64,000 bases of DNA from contig NC_067205.1 of assembly GCF_026262505.1 (NCBI RefSeq), forward strand, positions 18,349,645-18,413,644, given 5' to 3'. Below are positions 1-9,900 of the stretch, piece after piece; within the stretch, counting starts at the first letter, position 1; the number at the start of each line of letters is the position of its first letter. This stretch comes from Trichomonas vaginalis G3 (Eukaryota > Parabasalia > Trichomonadida > Trichomonadidae). The position numbers were made by a program, and so were the translations under genes. The notes under the pieces were generated by a model. That model saw nothing but the letters and a program-made list of their open reading frames with translations, had not been told where the DNA came from and searched no databases.

Positions 1-2
1 AC

Positions 3-704
3 GTGAAAAATTCTAAAGATACAGTTCCAAAAAATGTTGTCATATATGACAAAGATGTTCCAAATCTGTCACCAGATCAGGAAGAGGAGCCTGTGGAAGA
101 AGAAAAAATCCATCAATTACCTGAAGATTCAGGTTCACAATCAGAAGAAGTGCCTGAGCCACCTCCCCCAACGGAATCAACTCCTGAACCACCACCAACC
201 ACTGAATCTACACCAGAACCTCCTCCTACGACAGAATCAACACCAGAACCCCCTCCTCCAACAACTGAATCTACTCCTGCTCCACCAGCAACGACAGAAC
301 CAACACCTGAACCTCCAAAATCGTCATCTCCTACAGTTCAAATACAATCAACTCCAGAAGATACGCCAGATGCAACTTGGGAAGGAGATTGGGATGATCC
401 ACCAGGAGTTATAATAAGAGGTAATGATATACCAGAAATTCAAGAAACTCATCCACCAATTCAAACGAATTATATCAAAACAGAAGTTCCGAAAGTAACA
501 AAGTTTATTAATGTTTCATGTGGAACAGGTGTGATAGTTGCCATAGTGATATTGACGGTATTAAACATCGCAAGAACTATCAGAAGAATTAAAGTTCATG
601 GAAACGAAACGTTTAGTAATAACGATGAATTTGAAGATTTATCATCTTCATTTTTGTTGTATAGTTCAGAGGTTGACTCCTTTGATGCTTTTATTGCAGA
701 ATGA
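3..704 (+). CDS. C-terminal part of a Pro/Thr/Glu-rich single-pass membrane protein (5' partial)
   Basis: The frame is open at the left edge of the window with no ATG at its visible start, so this is the tail of a longer protein. About 233 residues are visible: an acidic stretch, then about 50 residues of degenerate Thr-Glu-Ser-Thr-Pro-Glu-Pro-Pro repeats (residues 55-105), a membrane helix near residues 174-190 (IVAIVILTVL), an RTIRRIK stop-transfer, and an acidic 40-residue tail. This is the C-terminal layout of T. vaginalis surface proteins such as the BspA-like leucine-rich-repeat family: stalk, membrane anchor, short cytoplasmic tail. The leucine-rich repeats, if any, would lie left of the window, so the family is inference. 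Any Pro-rich stalked surface protein would fit equally well. Confidence 0.7.
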   Translation: MKNSKDTVPKNVVIYDKDVPNLSPDQEEEPVEEEKIHQLPEDSGSQSEEVPEPPPPTESTPEPPPTTESTPEPPPTTESTPEPPPPTTESTPAPPATTEPTPEPPKSSSPTVQIQSTPEDTPDATWEGDWDDPPGVIIRGNDIPEIQETHPPIQTNYIKTEVPKVTKFINVSCGTGVIVAIVILTVLNIARTIRRIKVHGNETFSNNDEFEDLSSSFLLYSSEVDSFDAFIAE

Positions 705-1250
705 TTTTATATAATCATTTTGATATTGTATTTGTTATTTAGTATTTGTAAATGTTTTAGTATCTCATCTTATTCCAAGCAGCAATTTCGATTAATATGA
801 ATATCTTTATTAAAATATATAATAATTTATATTCTTGGTCATATTCACTATTTTCATGTAAATATATTAATTCTTCTTTGTTAGCGCTGAAATTTCTTTA
901 ATGAAATTTTTTTCGAAAAACTTTGTTTTTCTCTAATCAACTCTATGATTTTAAGACTATGGCTCGTGGCAATTCAATTTTGAATATCTAAACTACTAAC
1001 TTAAAAAAAATATTGCGTTCATTTCAAAAATATTATTTGTTGTAGATTTTCATCTGTTTCCTGTTGCAAAAAGCATAAGTAGAAAAGGTTATTCATATTT
1101 TGATGGTAAACAATATTTTGGAAGAATCTCTCTTTCTATTAAATTTTCCGTAAACACTATTCAAATTCTCTCAATATTTCAGATGATTACGGAATATAAA
1201 ATAGAAAAAATAAAATAAGCACGATCTTTCAAAATTTTAGTAGAATTGTA

Positions 1251-1265
1251 TCATTATTTGTCACA
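1251..1265 (+). promoter_or_regulatory. Initiator-like sites upstream of the TMEM43-like gene
   Basis: Two matches to the trichomonad initiator TCAYW lie at 1251-1255 (TCATT) and 1261-1265 (TCACA), about 50-65 bases before the ATG at 1317. Known T. vaginalis initiators usually sit closer to the ATG, so these are plausible rather than proven. The rest of 705-1316 is AT-rich and I see no gene in it. Confidence 0.35.
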
Positions 1266-1316
1266 GCTCTTTTAGAGCTATTTATTTTGAATGCTGTATA
1301 GAAAAGTGACAAATTT

Positions 1317-2402
1317 ATGAAGAATTTAGCTTTTTTATTATTTGCCTTCAGCTTTCTATCTTTTACTTTTGAGGGTTACTCAGGTAAGAGAATCAGCATC
1401 ATTAAGCAAGTAAGATCAATTTTTACTAAAATTGATGCCAATGAAATTCCTTCTACACTTAAAAACGGAGATTTTATTTATTTCAATACAAATAATGTCT
1501 CATACAATTTAATTGAAGATCCGGAGTTTAACATAACTCAAACTTGCGGAGAATTAAGAAGAGAAGTTCAATATTGTATGTGGAATCAATATATTAAGGT
1601 CACTAGATCCGGATCTAGTGTTAAAAAGGACTATTCGTACCATAAAATCTGGTCAGCTACTCCAATCAAGTCCAGAAGATTTAGAAACTCAAAGATTAAA
1701 AACCCAACAGTAGATGAAATTGCAGATATGAAATTCCATAACAATATGACCGCTGGACTTCTTAATATTACGAATGCATTGCACTTTATTGGCCCAAATA
1801 CTGTTTTTCAACCAGATTCTGAGGAATTAGCTCACTTTTCTTCTTCCTCTCATGCAGAACGTTTTAATTATACGAAGAATGGTATTTTTTACTCAGAATT
1901 TAAGAATGGAACTCTTAAATCTTTAATAAATTCGAATTATTTCTCCGATTTTAGCAGCGACACATACAACAGCTGGTGCGAACCAGGTGATAGAAGAATG
2001 CGCTTTACAACTTGGGCACCAAAATACGTAACTGTCGTTGGAAAATTCTTTAATAATACTGTTATACCAGGAGAGTTCAAAGAATTCAAGATCGGTTCCG
2101 TATTTTCTGGTTACGTTACATTGGAGCAGGCATTGTCCGTTAACTACTCAATAATTCCAACAATTATCAAATGGATGTTTAGATTTGTTTTCCTTGGCTT
2201 CATTTCTTATTGCATTGTCAAGAAGATAAGCATTAATGTTACTTCTCTTGGTATTTACATCTTAGGAATGGTAATTTCCCATCCATCTTTGAATAATGAC
2301 TATTACAGGAACAAAGACATTACAATTATTTGTTTAATTTCATTCCTTGTTTCAATCCCGATCAGTTACTTTTACTTCATTGAAAAAGATTCAGAAATAT
2401 AA
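1317..2402 (+). CDS. TMEM43-like (DUF1625) multi-pass membrane protein
   Basis: 361 residues, complete, no intron. There is an N-terminal signal peptide or signal anchor (residues 1-20, LAFLLFAFSFLSF), a luminal or extracellular region of about 250 residues with many N-glycosylation sequons, and three hydrophobic segments at the C-terminus (about 280-300, 307-322, 336-354). The order of conserved patches follows the TMEM43/LUMA family as I remember it: a Trp followed by Y-S-Y-H-K-I-W, an I-K-S-x-x-F patch, an N-P pair, a G-x-F-Y patch, then PGDRRMRF and VTVVGK before the membrane segments. TMEM43 proteins sit in the ER and inner nuclear membrane; their biochemical role is poorly defined. The start is the first ATG after an in-frame stop and begins directly with the signal sequence. 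Assignment is by remembered family pattern, not by a search. Confidence 0.7.
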   Translation: MKNLAFLLFAFSFLSFTFEGYSGKRISIIKQVRSIFTKIDANEIPSTLKNGDFIYFNTNNVSYNLIEDPEFNITQTCGELRREVQYCMWNQYIKVTRSGSSVKKDYSYHKIWSATPIKSRRFRNSKIKNPTVDEIADMKFHNNMTAGLLNITNALHFIGPNTVFQPDSEELAHFSSSSHAERFNYTKNGIFYSEFKNGTLKSLINSNYFSDFSSDTYNSWCEPGDRRMRFTTWAPKYVTVVGKFFNNTVIPGEFKEFKIGSVFSGYVTLEQALSVNYSIIPTIIKWMFRFVFLGFISYCIVKKISINVTSLGIYILGMVISHPSLNNDYYRNKDITIICLISFLVSIPISYFYFIEKDSEI

Positions 2403-2732
2403 TTTATTTGTTTTTAACATTGTTTTTTCTTTAAGAATAAAATCAACATCTACTGTGAATCATATCTCTTTCTTATTTATTTTAAATCAACAAAATTATT
2501 TTTCGAAATTTCTAATATGAAATGAAACAATTTACTTAAATGCATCCTACTAGCAACAGAATGTAAATTTCAAATTTCTCAGTAAGATGACCCTAAAGAT
2601 AATCATATTTTTGAATTTATCTATCTTTATCTCAATACAGGAATCAACTAGCTTAAATAATATGTGTATTGCATGCAAACTATTGAAAAAGAAATGTTAT
2701 ATAGAAAACTACAAAACAAATACAAATAATTT
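2403..2732. other. Intergenic, nothing recognised
   Basis: AT-rich spacer between two convergent genes. No open frame, repeat or structured element stands out. Confidence 0.6.
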
Positions 2733-3521
2733 TTATTCGGACATAATGGATGCGAATTCTTTATAAAGATTTTCATTTTGAGGACCTAAAATCTGTTTGA
2801 TATTCTTAAGAGTCTCTGCATTGCTGCAATTTGAATTGTTATGACGTTGAATTTCTTGTATCAGTAAATTAAAGTCAGAATATGTTAACTGTTCTTTAGC
2901 TTTTTGCAAAAGTTGCCCAGATTTACTAGTAGAAGCCCTTTTTGGAGTGGTTGATTTATGTAATTTCGGAGAAATAGGACTTATCTTTGGATTTTGGGGA
3001 GGTGGACTTAAATCTTCATATAAAGGTTGAATTGTCGATTTATTTGTTGGTAATTGTGTGATTGATACTGGATTTGTCGCAACACCTGCGCCACCATCTA
3101 GTATTGTCCTTAGAGATTGATTTAATTGGTTATATTTTGCAATTTCTTGCTCTTTTTCTTTAAGCTGCTTTGCTAATTGGTTATTAATCTTTCGTAATTT
3201 CTCGCATTCATTTGAGATTTCATTCATATCAGATTGTAATTGTGTGTTAATGTTTACAGCTTCAGATAGCTGTGATTGTAATGAAGTTACTTGATTTTGA
3301 AGTTCAAGTGTTCGTTTTTGCCAAAGTTTAACTTCTTTTGATCTCTGCTGCTTAGAATTCTCTATTGCTATCTGTAATGCATTGACAGCTGCATCAAGTT
3401 GTTCATTTGAATCAGATTCAATCATAAAATCTTTAAACGTATTCAGTTTACAAAATTGAGAAATCATACAATTTCTATCGCACCAGAAATTCAAAATATC
3501 TTGAGAATTAAATACTTGCAT
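2733..3521 (-). CDS. Coiled-coil protein, function unknown
   Basis: 262 residues. A short N-terminal region with several Cys residues (about 1-30) is followed by a long heptad-rich helix (about residues 45-140, rich in Gln, Leu, Glu and Lys, for example LELQNQVTSLQSQL). Then comes a Pro/Ser/Lys-rich linker (about 165-205) and a short C-terminal helix. The stop codon overlaps TAAA, which is the usual trichomonad polyadenylation signal arrangement. No initiator match was found in the 80 bases upstream of the ATG. Coiled-coil proteins of this kind are very numerous in T. vaginalis and the sequence gives no specific function; a structural or cytoskeletal role is only a guess. Confidence 0.6.
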   Translation of the reverse strand: MQVFNSQDILNFWCDRNCMISQFCKLNTFKDFMIESDSNEQLDAAVNALQIAIENSKQQRSKEVKLWQKRTLELQNQVTSLQSQLSEAVNINTQLQSDMNEISNECEKLRKINNQLAKQLKEKEQEIAKYNQLNQSLRTILDGGAGVATNPVSITQLPTNKSTIQPLYEDLSPPPQNPKISPISPKLHKSTTPKRASTSKSGQLLQKAKEQLTYSDFNLLIQEIQRHNNSNCSNAETLKNIKQILGPQNENLYKEFASIMSE

Positions 3522-3541
3522 TTCTTCATATTCGAAAATTT

Positions 3542-3979
3542 TTAGTTTTCAAAATTTTTCAATGTTTGTAGAATTGGAGAAGCGTTATCTTCAAGTATTA
3601 ATCTTTTATGTCCATATTTTCCTTCATGATACTTAATTTCACGTCCTATTTCTCCAATAGCCTGATTCTTTTTTATTAAGGACGAGAAAAAGACCAATAA
3701 TATAAGATAGTTACTATTTATTTAACTTTCATACATCATGATAAAAACATTAGCAAAAAAGTTTAAATTATAAGTAAATCTGCAAAAGCATGTCAATTTG
3801 TAGTTGAGGATTGTGATTCTAATACATCCTCGTCCATAATTCCCAATACCATGAGAGTTGTGGCTGTAGTAAAGAGGCATCAATGTGCTTCCGCGCTGCA
3901 TTGATGGATTTTCAAATGATATAGGGTGTCCAAAGGTGTGTTTAGCACAAACCTGAATACTGCGAATAGAAATAAACAA
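3542..3979 (-). pseudogene. Unidentified coding remnants beside the mariner
   Basis: Two adjacent minus-strand frames look coding by composition: 3722-3979 (about 85 codons, with GHPISFENP and GNYGRGCIRI) and 3542-3718 (ending GHKRLILEDNASPILQTL and a stop). They are in different frames, abut one another, and lie immediately downstream of the mariner transposase stop. One reading is a host gene interrupted by the mariner insertion and since decayed. I do not recognise the family and cannot exclude chance open frames. Confidence 0.3.
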
Positions 3980-4001
3980 GTTACATATATATAAAGTTTA
4001 T

Positions 4002-4757
4002 TTAAATATAATCACCATTGGATTCAATCACGCGTTCGCAGCGATCGATCCAGGCTTGAAAGACACGCTTTAAATCATCATGAGAAAATTGCTCAAATTG
4101 CTCTCTTACAAAATTTTCAAGATCATCTGGACTCGCGAATTCGCGTCCTTCAGCTCTCTTTTTTAGCGTGCCGAATAAATAAAACTCAGATGGTGCAATA
4201 TCAGGCGAATAAATTGGGTTTGGAACAACTTTGACATTGTTTTCCACCAAGTAATTCATTACCTTATGACTTTTGTGAACTCTTGAATTATCAAAATGAA
4301 TTGCAAACTTTTGTTTTTGTTGTTTGGATTTCTCAAACTCATCAGAATTGATAATTTGAGTAAGAACATTGTCAATTAGATACTGAGCATTCATCGTATT
4401 AGGTTTTTGAAGAATATCAATTGCGATGATGCCATTCACGCCCCAAAAAACCGACAACATCATCATTGGTGTGTCAATTTTTTTCTTCGGGAATGTTTGC
4501 GGATTTTCATCCTTCGGGATCCACATGATTTTGGCTTCTGTTGCATATTGAAACCAAGACTCGTCCCCTGTTACTAAAAAGCGAAACTTCTTGGATTGAT
4601 ACGCACCCAATATAGAGAGGAGATCTTTCGAAGATTGGACTCTAGATTTTTTTTGAACTGAATTAAGGTTGTGCGGAACCCAACGTGTATACGCTAGTTT
4701 GTAGTTCAAATAATTGTGCAAATAATAACTGACTGTTGTACATGGTATCTTTGTCAT
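4002..4757 (-). pseudogene. Mariner (Tvmar-like) transposase, 5'-truncated
   Basis: 251 residues covering the catalytic half of a mariner transposase, which is normally about 340 residues. The WVPHNLN motif is at residues 26-32, the first catalytic Asp is in VTGDESWF (D65), the second in IHFDNSRVH (D156), and the third position is in YSPDIAPSEFYLF, where residue 191 is Glu, giving a D,D34E spacing. Mariners normally have Asp there (DD34D). The C-terminus CERVIESNGDYI is the ordinary mariner end. The N-terminal helix-turn-helix DNA-binding region of about 90 residues is missing: an in-frame stop lies four codons before the visible ATG and the sequence beyond 4770 is unrelated. I could not define terminal inverted repeats, so the element limits are uncertain. 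It is unlikely to be active. Confidence 0.85.
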
Positions 4758-4767
4758 CTCCTCTATC

Positions 4768-5281
4768 TAGGGCTGTACAAGATTTAAAAAAACATTGCCG
4801 GGTTACCGTAGAGGCCTAAAAAAATCGCGCCTCGGCGGCAAGCCGCCTCGGCATTAAGAATGCGCATCTAAATTTTTATATGTCCTTCTTTCTTTTATTT
4901 TTCCCTTCCCTTTCTTTTCTTTTTCTTTTTTTCCCTCCTCTTGCTCTCATTTACCTTTTTTTCCTTTTCTCATCATTTTTCAAAATTTAAAATTTTTATC
5001 AAAAATCTTGCCTATAAAAGCAGATTATGGAACCTTTTAATGCCTCTTAATCAATATTATACAGCATAAAGCATATTAAATGAAAGTAATTACGTATAAA
5101 TTTATTTTATTATCTTATTTATTAATTCTTTAGCATGTATTGTTTAATATTAACTTTTCTGTACATTAAATATGATATCTCCAAAGTATGAATGCCTTGT
5201 AACGAAACGAAAACTTAATTTTGAGATTGGGACAAAGTTGCAATTCGGCACTTTTTGTAAAAAAATGGGGTCATACTCATA
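4768..5281. other. Intergenic: GC hairpin and pyrimidine tract
   Basis: A short GC-rich patch at 4828-4851 contains the hairpin GGCGGC-AA-GCCGCC (4834-4847). It is followed by a strongly pyrimidine-biased tract at about 4878-4976 (runs of T and C with few purines). No gene seen. Confidence 0.5.
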
Positions 5282-5567
5282 ATGAATAGAGACTTATAGC
5301 CAAGTCTTGATATCATGCAGGGAGAATATACATTGATAAGCAATTATATTTTATAGTAGTAGTATTCAGAAATTCTTACAATTTACAATACAATTTTCAA
5401 AAATGGATAAAGACTTATAGCCAAATCTTGATATCATGCAGGGAGAATATACATTGATAAGCAATTATATTTTATAGTAGTAGTATTCAGAAATTCTTAC
5501 AATTTACAATACAATTTTCAAAAATGGATAAAGACTTATAGCCAAATCTTGATATCATGCAGGGAGA
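5282..5567. repeat. Tandem repeat, 121-bp unit, about 2.4 copies
   Basis: The landmark GACTTATAGCCAA recurs at about 5291, 5412 and 5533, a period of 121 bases. Units 1 and 2 are nearly identical; unit 3 stops after the landmark CATGCAGGGAGA. Confidence 0.85.
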
Positions 5568-5776
5568 CTCTCTACAAATACAAAAATTGATTATCATAAG
5601 GAAATACAAATTTATCAATTTTCATGTGAAAATTACATAAATTTGTTCTCCAATAAATAGCAATAATACTTTGAATGTTATATTAAGTAATATAGCTTCA
5701 GGTAAATAAGCTTACACTTCAAAAATATACTGTTTATTCATTAATTTTAAAAAAAGTCCAAATTATCTAATCTTGC

Positions 5777-6022
5777 TTACTCTTCCTTTAAACTTCTTTG
5801 TGCCAAATTTAATATTGTCTTCAAAGATGGAATAAGGACATTAGGTTCAATCCTTCGGCTTTCGACAATTTCCAAAATGTGTTGAATTAATTTCAAACAT
5901 TCATCGTGTTTTGAAGCTCTTTGCTCAACAATCTGATTACCTGCCCTTGTAAGAATTCTTACTGCTCTATCTTCATTCAAAACATTAGCGACTTGAACCT
6001 TAATAATCGCATTTGGAATCAC
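5777..6022 (-). CDS. Small hypothetical protein without a good start codon
   Basis: 81 codons (VQVANVLNEDRAVRILTRAG through LAQRSLKEE) with balanced composition and predicted helices. The frame is open upstream to about 6095, but no ATG occurs in it; the first codon at 6020-6022 is GTG. The upstream in-frame codons encode a hydrophobic run (FFYIVITLITVVIP) that would make a good signal peptide if there were an ATG before it; an ATA codon sits just ahead. Either the gene has lost its start, or it uses an unannotated short exon, or it is not a gene. Function unknown. Confidence 0.35.
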   Translation of the reverse strand: MIPNAIIKVQVANVLNEDRAVRILTRAGNQIVEQRASKHDECLKLIQHILEIVESRRIEPNVLIPSLKTILNLAQRSLKEE

Positions 6023-6097
6023 AACAGTGATGAGAGTTATGACGATATAAAAAAATATTTTATTATACTCATTCGAAATTAAAAATAATAAAATTTA

Positions 6098-6939
6098 TAT
6101 ATATTAATTTCATTAAATCAAGGTTAAAAATCTCACCGGAAAAATAACCTCAGTGTGATAAATTTATCACCGGAAAAATTTACAATAAGGTTAATACCGA
6201 AAATATCGAAAAATAAACATTTAAGGTTAATTTAAGAGTATGCACTTTTGTCACCTACTCACTTAATTTTATGTTGAATATTTGTCACAAACATTAGATT
6301 ATTAAAATATATGTTGGATATCCCTTAGTATGAGACTTCATGACTCTTGTTGTCTAACGTGAGCTTTGGATTGCAAGCTCTGTGGTTAACGAACATAAAT
6401 TAATTGTAAAGTTTTCAAAAATTTTCATCGTTTCTATCAGCATCTATTTTTCCTTTAAAATAATATATTTGTATGAATACAATATTTAGTAATTTTTTTA
6501 TTTCCCATAATTTCATTCAAAATTTCAGAAAAAATTAATTTCTATTCAATATTATTTCAGCTTCAAAACACTTCATTCTTATAGATGTTGATTCACTAAA
6601 GTGTGATTCTATTTATATGAGGTAGGGGCATGAGGCTCGGCAAGTCTTATTGCTTTTTACCTCAATTTAGGTATTAAATAATTATAATGATTCATAGTGG
6701 CCGCTGCTGACTGGCCATCAGCAGTCCCCTGGCCAAGATTAATATAATTATTTAATACTTATCCAGTTTTACATCAATAACAACAAAGCTAATCAATCAT
6801 CATTCAGAAATGCGGGAAATTACTACTAATATTAAAGATTGATAGACATTAGGCTGGCCACCTTCTGTCTAATATCTTTACCAATAAAAATAATACTTTT
6901 TAAAACAAATTATTTAATAAATTTTATTAAAAAACGAAA
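6098..6939. other. Intergenic with a nested inverted repeat
   Basis: No gene. A 16-bp inverted repeat (6671-6686 with 6743-6758, GTATTAAATAATTATA) encloses a second 7-bp stem (CTGCTGA 6704-6710 with TCAGCAG 6718-6724) flanked by two TGGCCA copies. It lies within 200-270 bases of the hAT transposase stop and might be part of that element's end, but no clean terminal repeat and target duplication could be paired. Confidence 0.4.
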
Positions 6940-8996
6940 TCAAATATCAAATTGATCATCATTCAACTTGATGAAGAAGCGGCATGCTACATATTCTTCT
7001 TTGCATGATTCGTTCATTGAATTTCTTGTCTTTCGCAATTCAGATATTACACGTTCTACATCTGCTTCACTGCACGAAAGTGACATCATCCTTTTTCCAA
7101 TTGGTCTTATTGCTTTTAGTTGCTTTATGCCATTCATGTACCAAAACTTGCCATCATTTTGAGCAAGATGATGACCATTTATAAGATGGGAATCATCTTG
7201 CTCTATGAAGAAATCGGAAGCATCACTCAATTCCTTGGCTCTATCGTCTTTATTGATCGTTGGATCAACTGTTGATTCGGCAATTGCTCTTTGTCTGAGG
7301 ATTGTTATCATGAATGTGTATAGATCTTTTATCTCTTCATCTACAACATCCCAGACCAAGGAATTCCTCGAACCATCGGCATTTGTTTCGGCTGCATGAT
7401 CGTCGTTAAGCATTTGTTCCTCTTCTGCTTGCTGGATCTCTTCATCATGCTCGGCTACCTCGTCAACACGTTCTGTTCGTTCTTCTTCAAGGATTTCGCC
7501 GAGTTTCTCAAATGTGATCTCGCGATTGATGATCCTCAGGGAAGGAATCGTTGGGACTTGCACATCTTTCAACTGCATTATAGGTGGATAGTTTGTCTTT
7601 CCTCCAAAACCCTTCTTGTCTCTGATGATCTTCCTTGCTAACGGTGTAAAGCCGAAAGCAAACCGAAGCAAATCAATTCTACCATATTCTTTCATATCAT
7701 TTTTGAATATTGTAGTGATTGATCGGAGAATCTCTTCACCATCTGGCGTTAATCTTCCTGCCATTTCATCCAACATCCCTTGGCACTGTTGTATCATCAG
7801 GAATGCATAAGCACCCATGGACTTGTTGGATTCCAGCCATAATTGAAGTTGCTTTAATGGCTTGAATATCATTAAAGCATCTTTAAAGAGTGGAGGAATT
7901 CCATCACGTGTCCATTGTAACTGTTCACGTGTAGCTCTGGAAAGGGATAGTGGAAGATCTCCACTTCTTAAAGCAGTATTAATTGTTTCCAGATTATCAA
8001 AGATGAAAAACAGAGTATCATATATGTAGAGCCAGCGAGTTTCCGGGATTGATGGAACCCTGATCTTGTATCTCGCTCTCATATCGTGATTCTTAAAGAT
8101 AATGATAATCTGGTGAACTCTATTCATCAGTTCATTCAACAATGGACATTGCTTACGTGCGTGGACAATAGCATTGTTCAAGACGTGGTTAAGGCAACGA
8201 ATGTACACGGTTTGTAAGCCAGGGAAAAGGGCTCCTTCTGGCCTCCAGTGGCAGAGTCCTTTAACCTGGGCTGGCAAACCATCTCCGACTACTCCAGCTA
8301 CGTGGTTTTTATTAACCTTACGAGAATCAAACCACGTATGGTAGTCCTCGTATGTCCAATTAGTCGAAATTGTTGTGTCGAAGAATTGGTGGCGATCTGT
8401 TTTGCCTGGATTGCACACACAAGAGAATAGACCATGACGGCTGCCGTGTGTTCCGCAGTCCAGGGAAATTGAGAAGATGCGGAATTCCTCGCAGAACTTT
8501 AGGCCCCGAGAGGAGTCTGTTTTGCCTAAAGTAATCAATGCCTCTCTGACACCGCGCCGTGTGAACTCAATGTCTGGGATTGTAAAGTTGATGCCCTGTT
8601 CGCGATTGACTTTATTTTTAAGCCATTTGGCGAAGCTCTCTAGGAAGCTTTTAAATGCTGGCTTCATTGTGGCATAAAGGCTTATATATAGGCTCGCAAT
8701 AAGCCTGGCAATGATCTCTTCTAACGAAGGATCATTACCAGAGCCAACTGCTTGCTGAGTATTCTCAACTTGGTGCTCAGCAGGAACGTAGTTGGGCATT
8801 GGGAGTAAAAATTTGCACTTATGATCTTTAAAATCATTTTTCCTGCTTTTTTTAATGCATCGCACGAACTGCCCTTGAACTAATGTTTCACTACATTCGG
8901 CACAGTATGTAAAGAGCCTTCCTTTGTCTGATTGATTAGGCTCATTCTCATAATAGCCGATCGTAGTGAAACATTTTTTCCACACTTCGTTTCCAA
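6940..8996 (-). pseudogene. hAT-like DNA transposon transposase, N-terminus cut by Polinton A
   Basis: About 685 codons to the junction. The N-terminal BED-type zinc finger begins GNEVWKKCF and has ligands in TYCAEC and DHKC. A DDE core follows: SLDCGTHG (first Asp), VVGDGLPAQ (second Asp), RCLNHVLNNAI (the C-x2-H pair of hAT proteins) and the ETRW motif. The C-terminal hAT dimerisation segment is SCSEADVERVISELRKTRNSM in part, with the conserved Glu-Arg. An acidic linker lies at about residues 490-540. There is no in-frame ATG between the finger and 8996, where the Polinton A tip starts; the finger runs straight into it, so the Polinton appears to have landed in the 5' end of this gene. Plain DNA transposons of this class excise and reinsert by cut and paste. 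This copy lacks its start and promoter. Confidence 0.8.
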
Positions 8997-9008
8997 AGTT
9001 AGTATCCC

Positions 9009-9049
9009 TAACTTGGGTACGGCGGCACTGCGTTCCACCTTACCCAAGT
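9009..9049. other. Hairpin at the Polinton A tip
   Basis: TAACTTGGGTA pairs with TACCCAAGTTA: an 11-bp perfect stem around a roughly 20-base loop containing GGCACTGCG. The same loop core with a different stem sequence is found at the B and C tips. Confidence 0.75.
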
Positions 9050-9274
9050 TAACGGTTTGACACTTTACGAAACCGGTAACGTATATTTTACAACACAACC
9101 ATAACACCAACTTAACCTTAAATATTTACAAAACCATCTGACACATAAATGATTTCACTAACGATTTCACTAACTACTTCACTAACGACTTCACTAACGA
9201 CTTCACTACCGTCCTCACTAAATAAAAATAACCTTATTTTTATTTTTTTAAATTTTTTATTTCATTACAAAGAC

Positions 9275-9709
9275 ATGTCCGACTACATTTACTATGACTC
9301 TTTCCCAGAACGTTTCCGTGAACTATTCAAAACTCAAGTAAAACTGAGAAACATGCATTTTAACAAAGACAGACCCATTGACGATGAAAGAAACCCTGAA
9401 TATATTACAATCCCATATGACGCAAAGTTCATTGCATACATTCCTTATGGTCGCAGAGGAACGAAAACTATTTCAACAAAGAACAAAAATTATTTCTGGA
9501 GCGATGAAGAAAATTGCCTTATCTACATAAATGCATACTTAAATAAAGCTACATATTGTACAAAAGAAGGTTGGACTGGATTTGAGCTCTACATATACGA
9601 CGACGATGGAAACAGACGCTGTGTATACCCATACGATAATATGTACCATTGTTTTCATCAAGCATTAAACGAATACATAGTCAGTAAGGGTCTCATTCCT
9701 GTTGAGTAG
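9275..9709 (+). CDS. TIR-encoded 144-residue protein, function unknown
   Basis: The ATG at 9275 (MSDYIYYDSFPERF) follows a T-rich leader ending CATTACAAAGAC, the leader type shared by the replication-side genes of the element. The protein is acidic and aromatic-rich (DDDGNRRCVYPYDNMYHCFH), with no signal peptide, membrane segment or domain I recognise. Because it lies inside the terminal repeat, the gene should exist at both ends of an intact element; the second known copy is at 39085-39519 in element B and differs by only a few silent bases. Element C carries a different gene at this place. Looks whole. Confidence 0.75.
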   Translation: MSDYIYYDSFPERFRELFKTQVKLRNMHFNKDRPIDDERNPEYITIPYDAKFIAYIPYGRRGTKTISTKNKNYFWSDEENCLIYINAYLNKATYCTKEGWTGFELYIYDDDGNRRCVYPYDNMYHCFHQALNEYIVSKGLIPVE

Positions 9710-9814
9710 ATATGTTATATTTTTGTTCTGTCATTTATATAAAAATAAACGTTCTCGCTAAATAATAAAATAAACTTAAAAATAAACGTTGTCAGAGGTG
9801 AAAAAATAAATTTA

Positions 9815-9860
9815 GGTGAAGTGGTGAAATCTCACCTCTTTTTTCACCTCTTTTTTCACC
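9815..9860. repeat. Covarying palindromic block, GGTGA type
   Basis: GGTGA, then GGTGA-AATC-TCACC (5-bp stem), then two further TCACC copies spaced by T-rich runs. It is preceded by the usual A/T stretch and followed, after a hairpin pair, by TTGAATTC. One of twelve such blocks in the window. Confidence 0.8.
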
Positions 9861-9863
9861 CTA

Positions 9864-9892
9864 GCCGCAAAGCGGCTCTGACCCTTTGGGTC
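9864..9892. repeat. Paired triloop GC hairpins
   Basis: GCCGC-AAA-GCGGC (9864-9876) and GACCC-TTT-GGGTC (9880-9892), both perfect. They are inserted in the intergenic palindromic block of A; the corresponding places in B (39668) and C lack them. Confidence 0.85.
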
Positions 9893-9900
9893 TGTTGAAT

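Noticed and set aside
34-414. Open frame rich in Gln, Leu and His overlapping the first gene
   Set aside because: It is an out-of-phase reading of the Pro/Thr repeat codons; the +3 frame has the membrane anchor and sensible composition.
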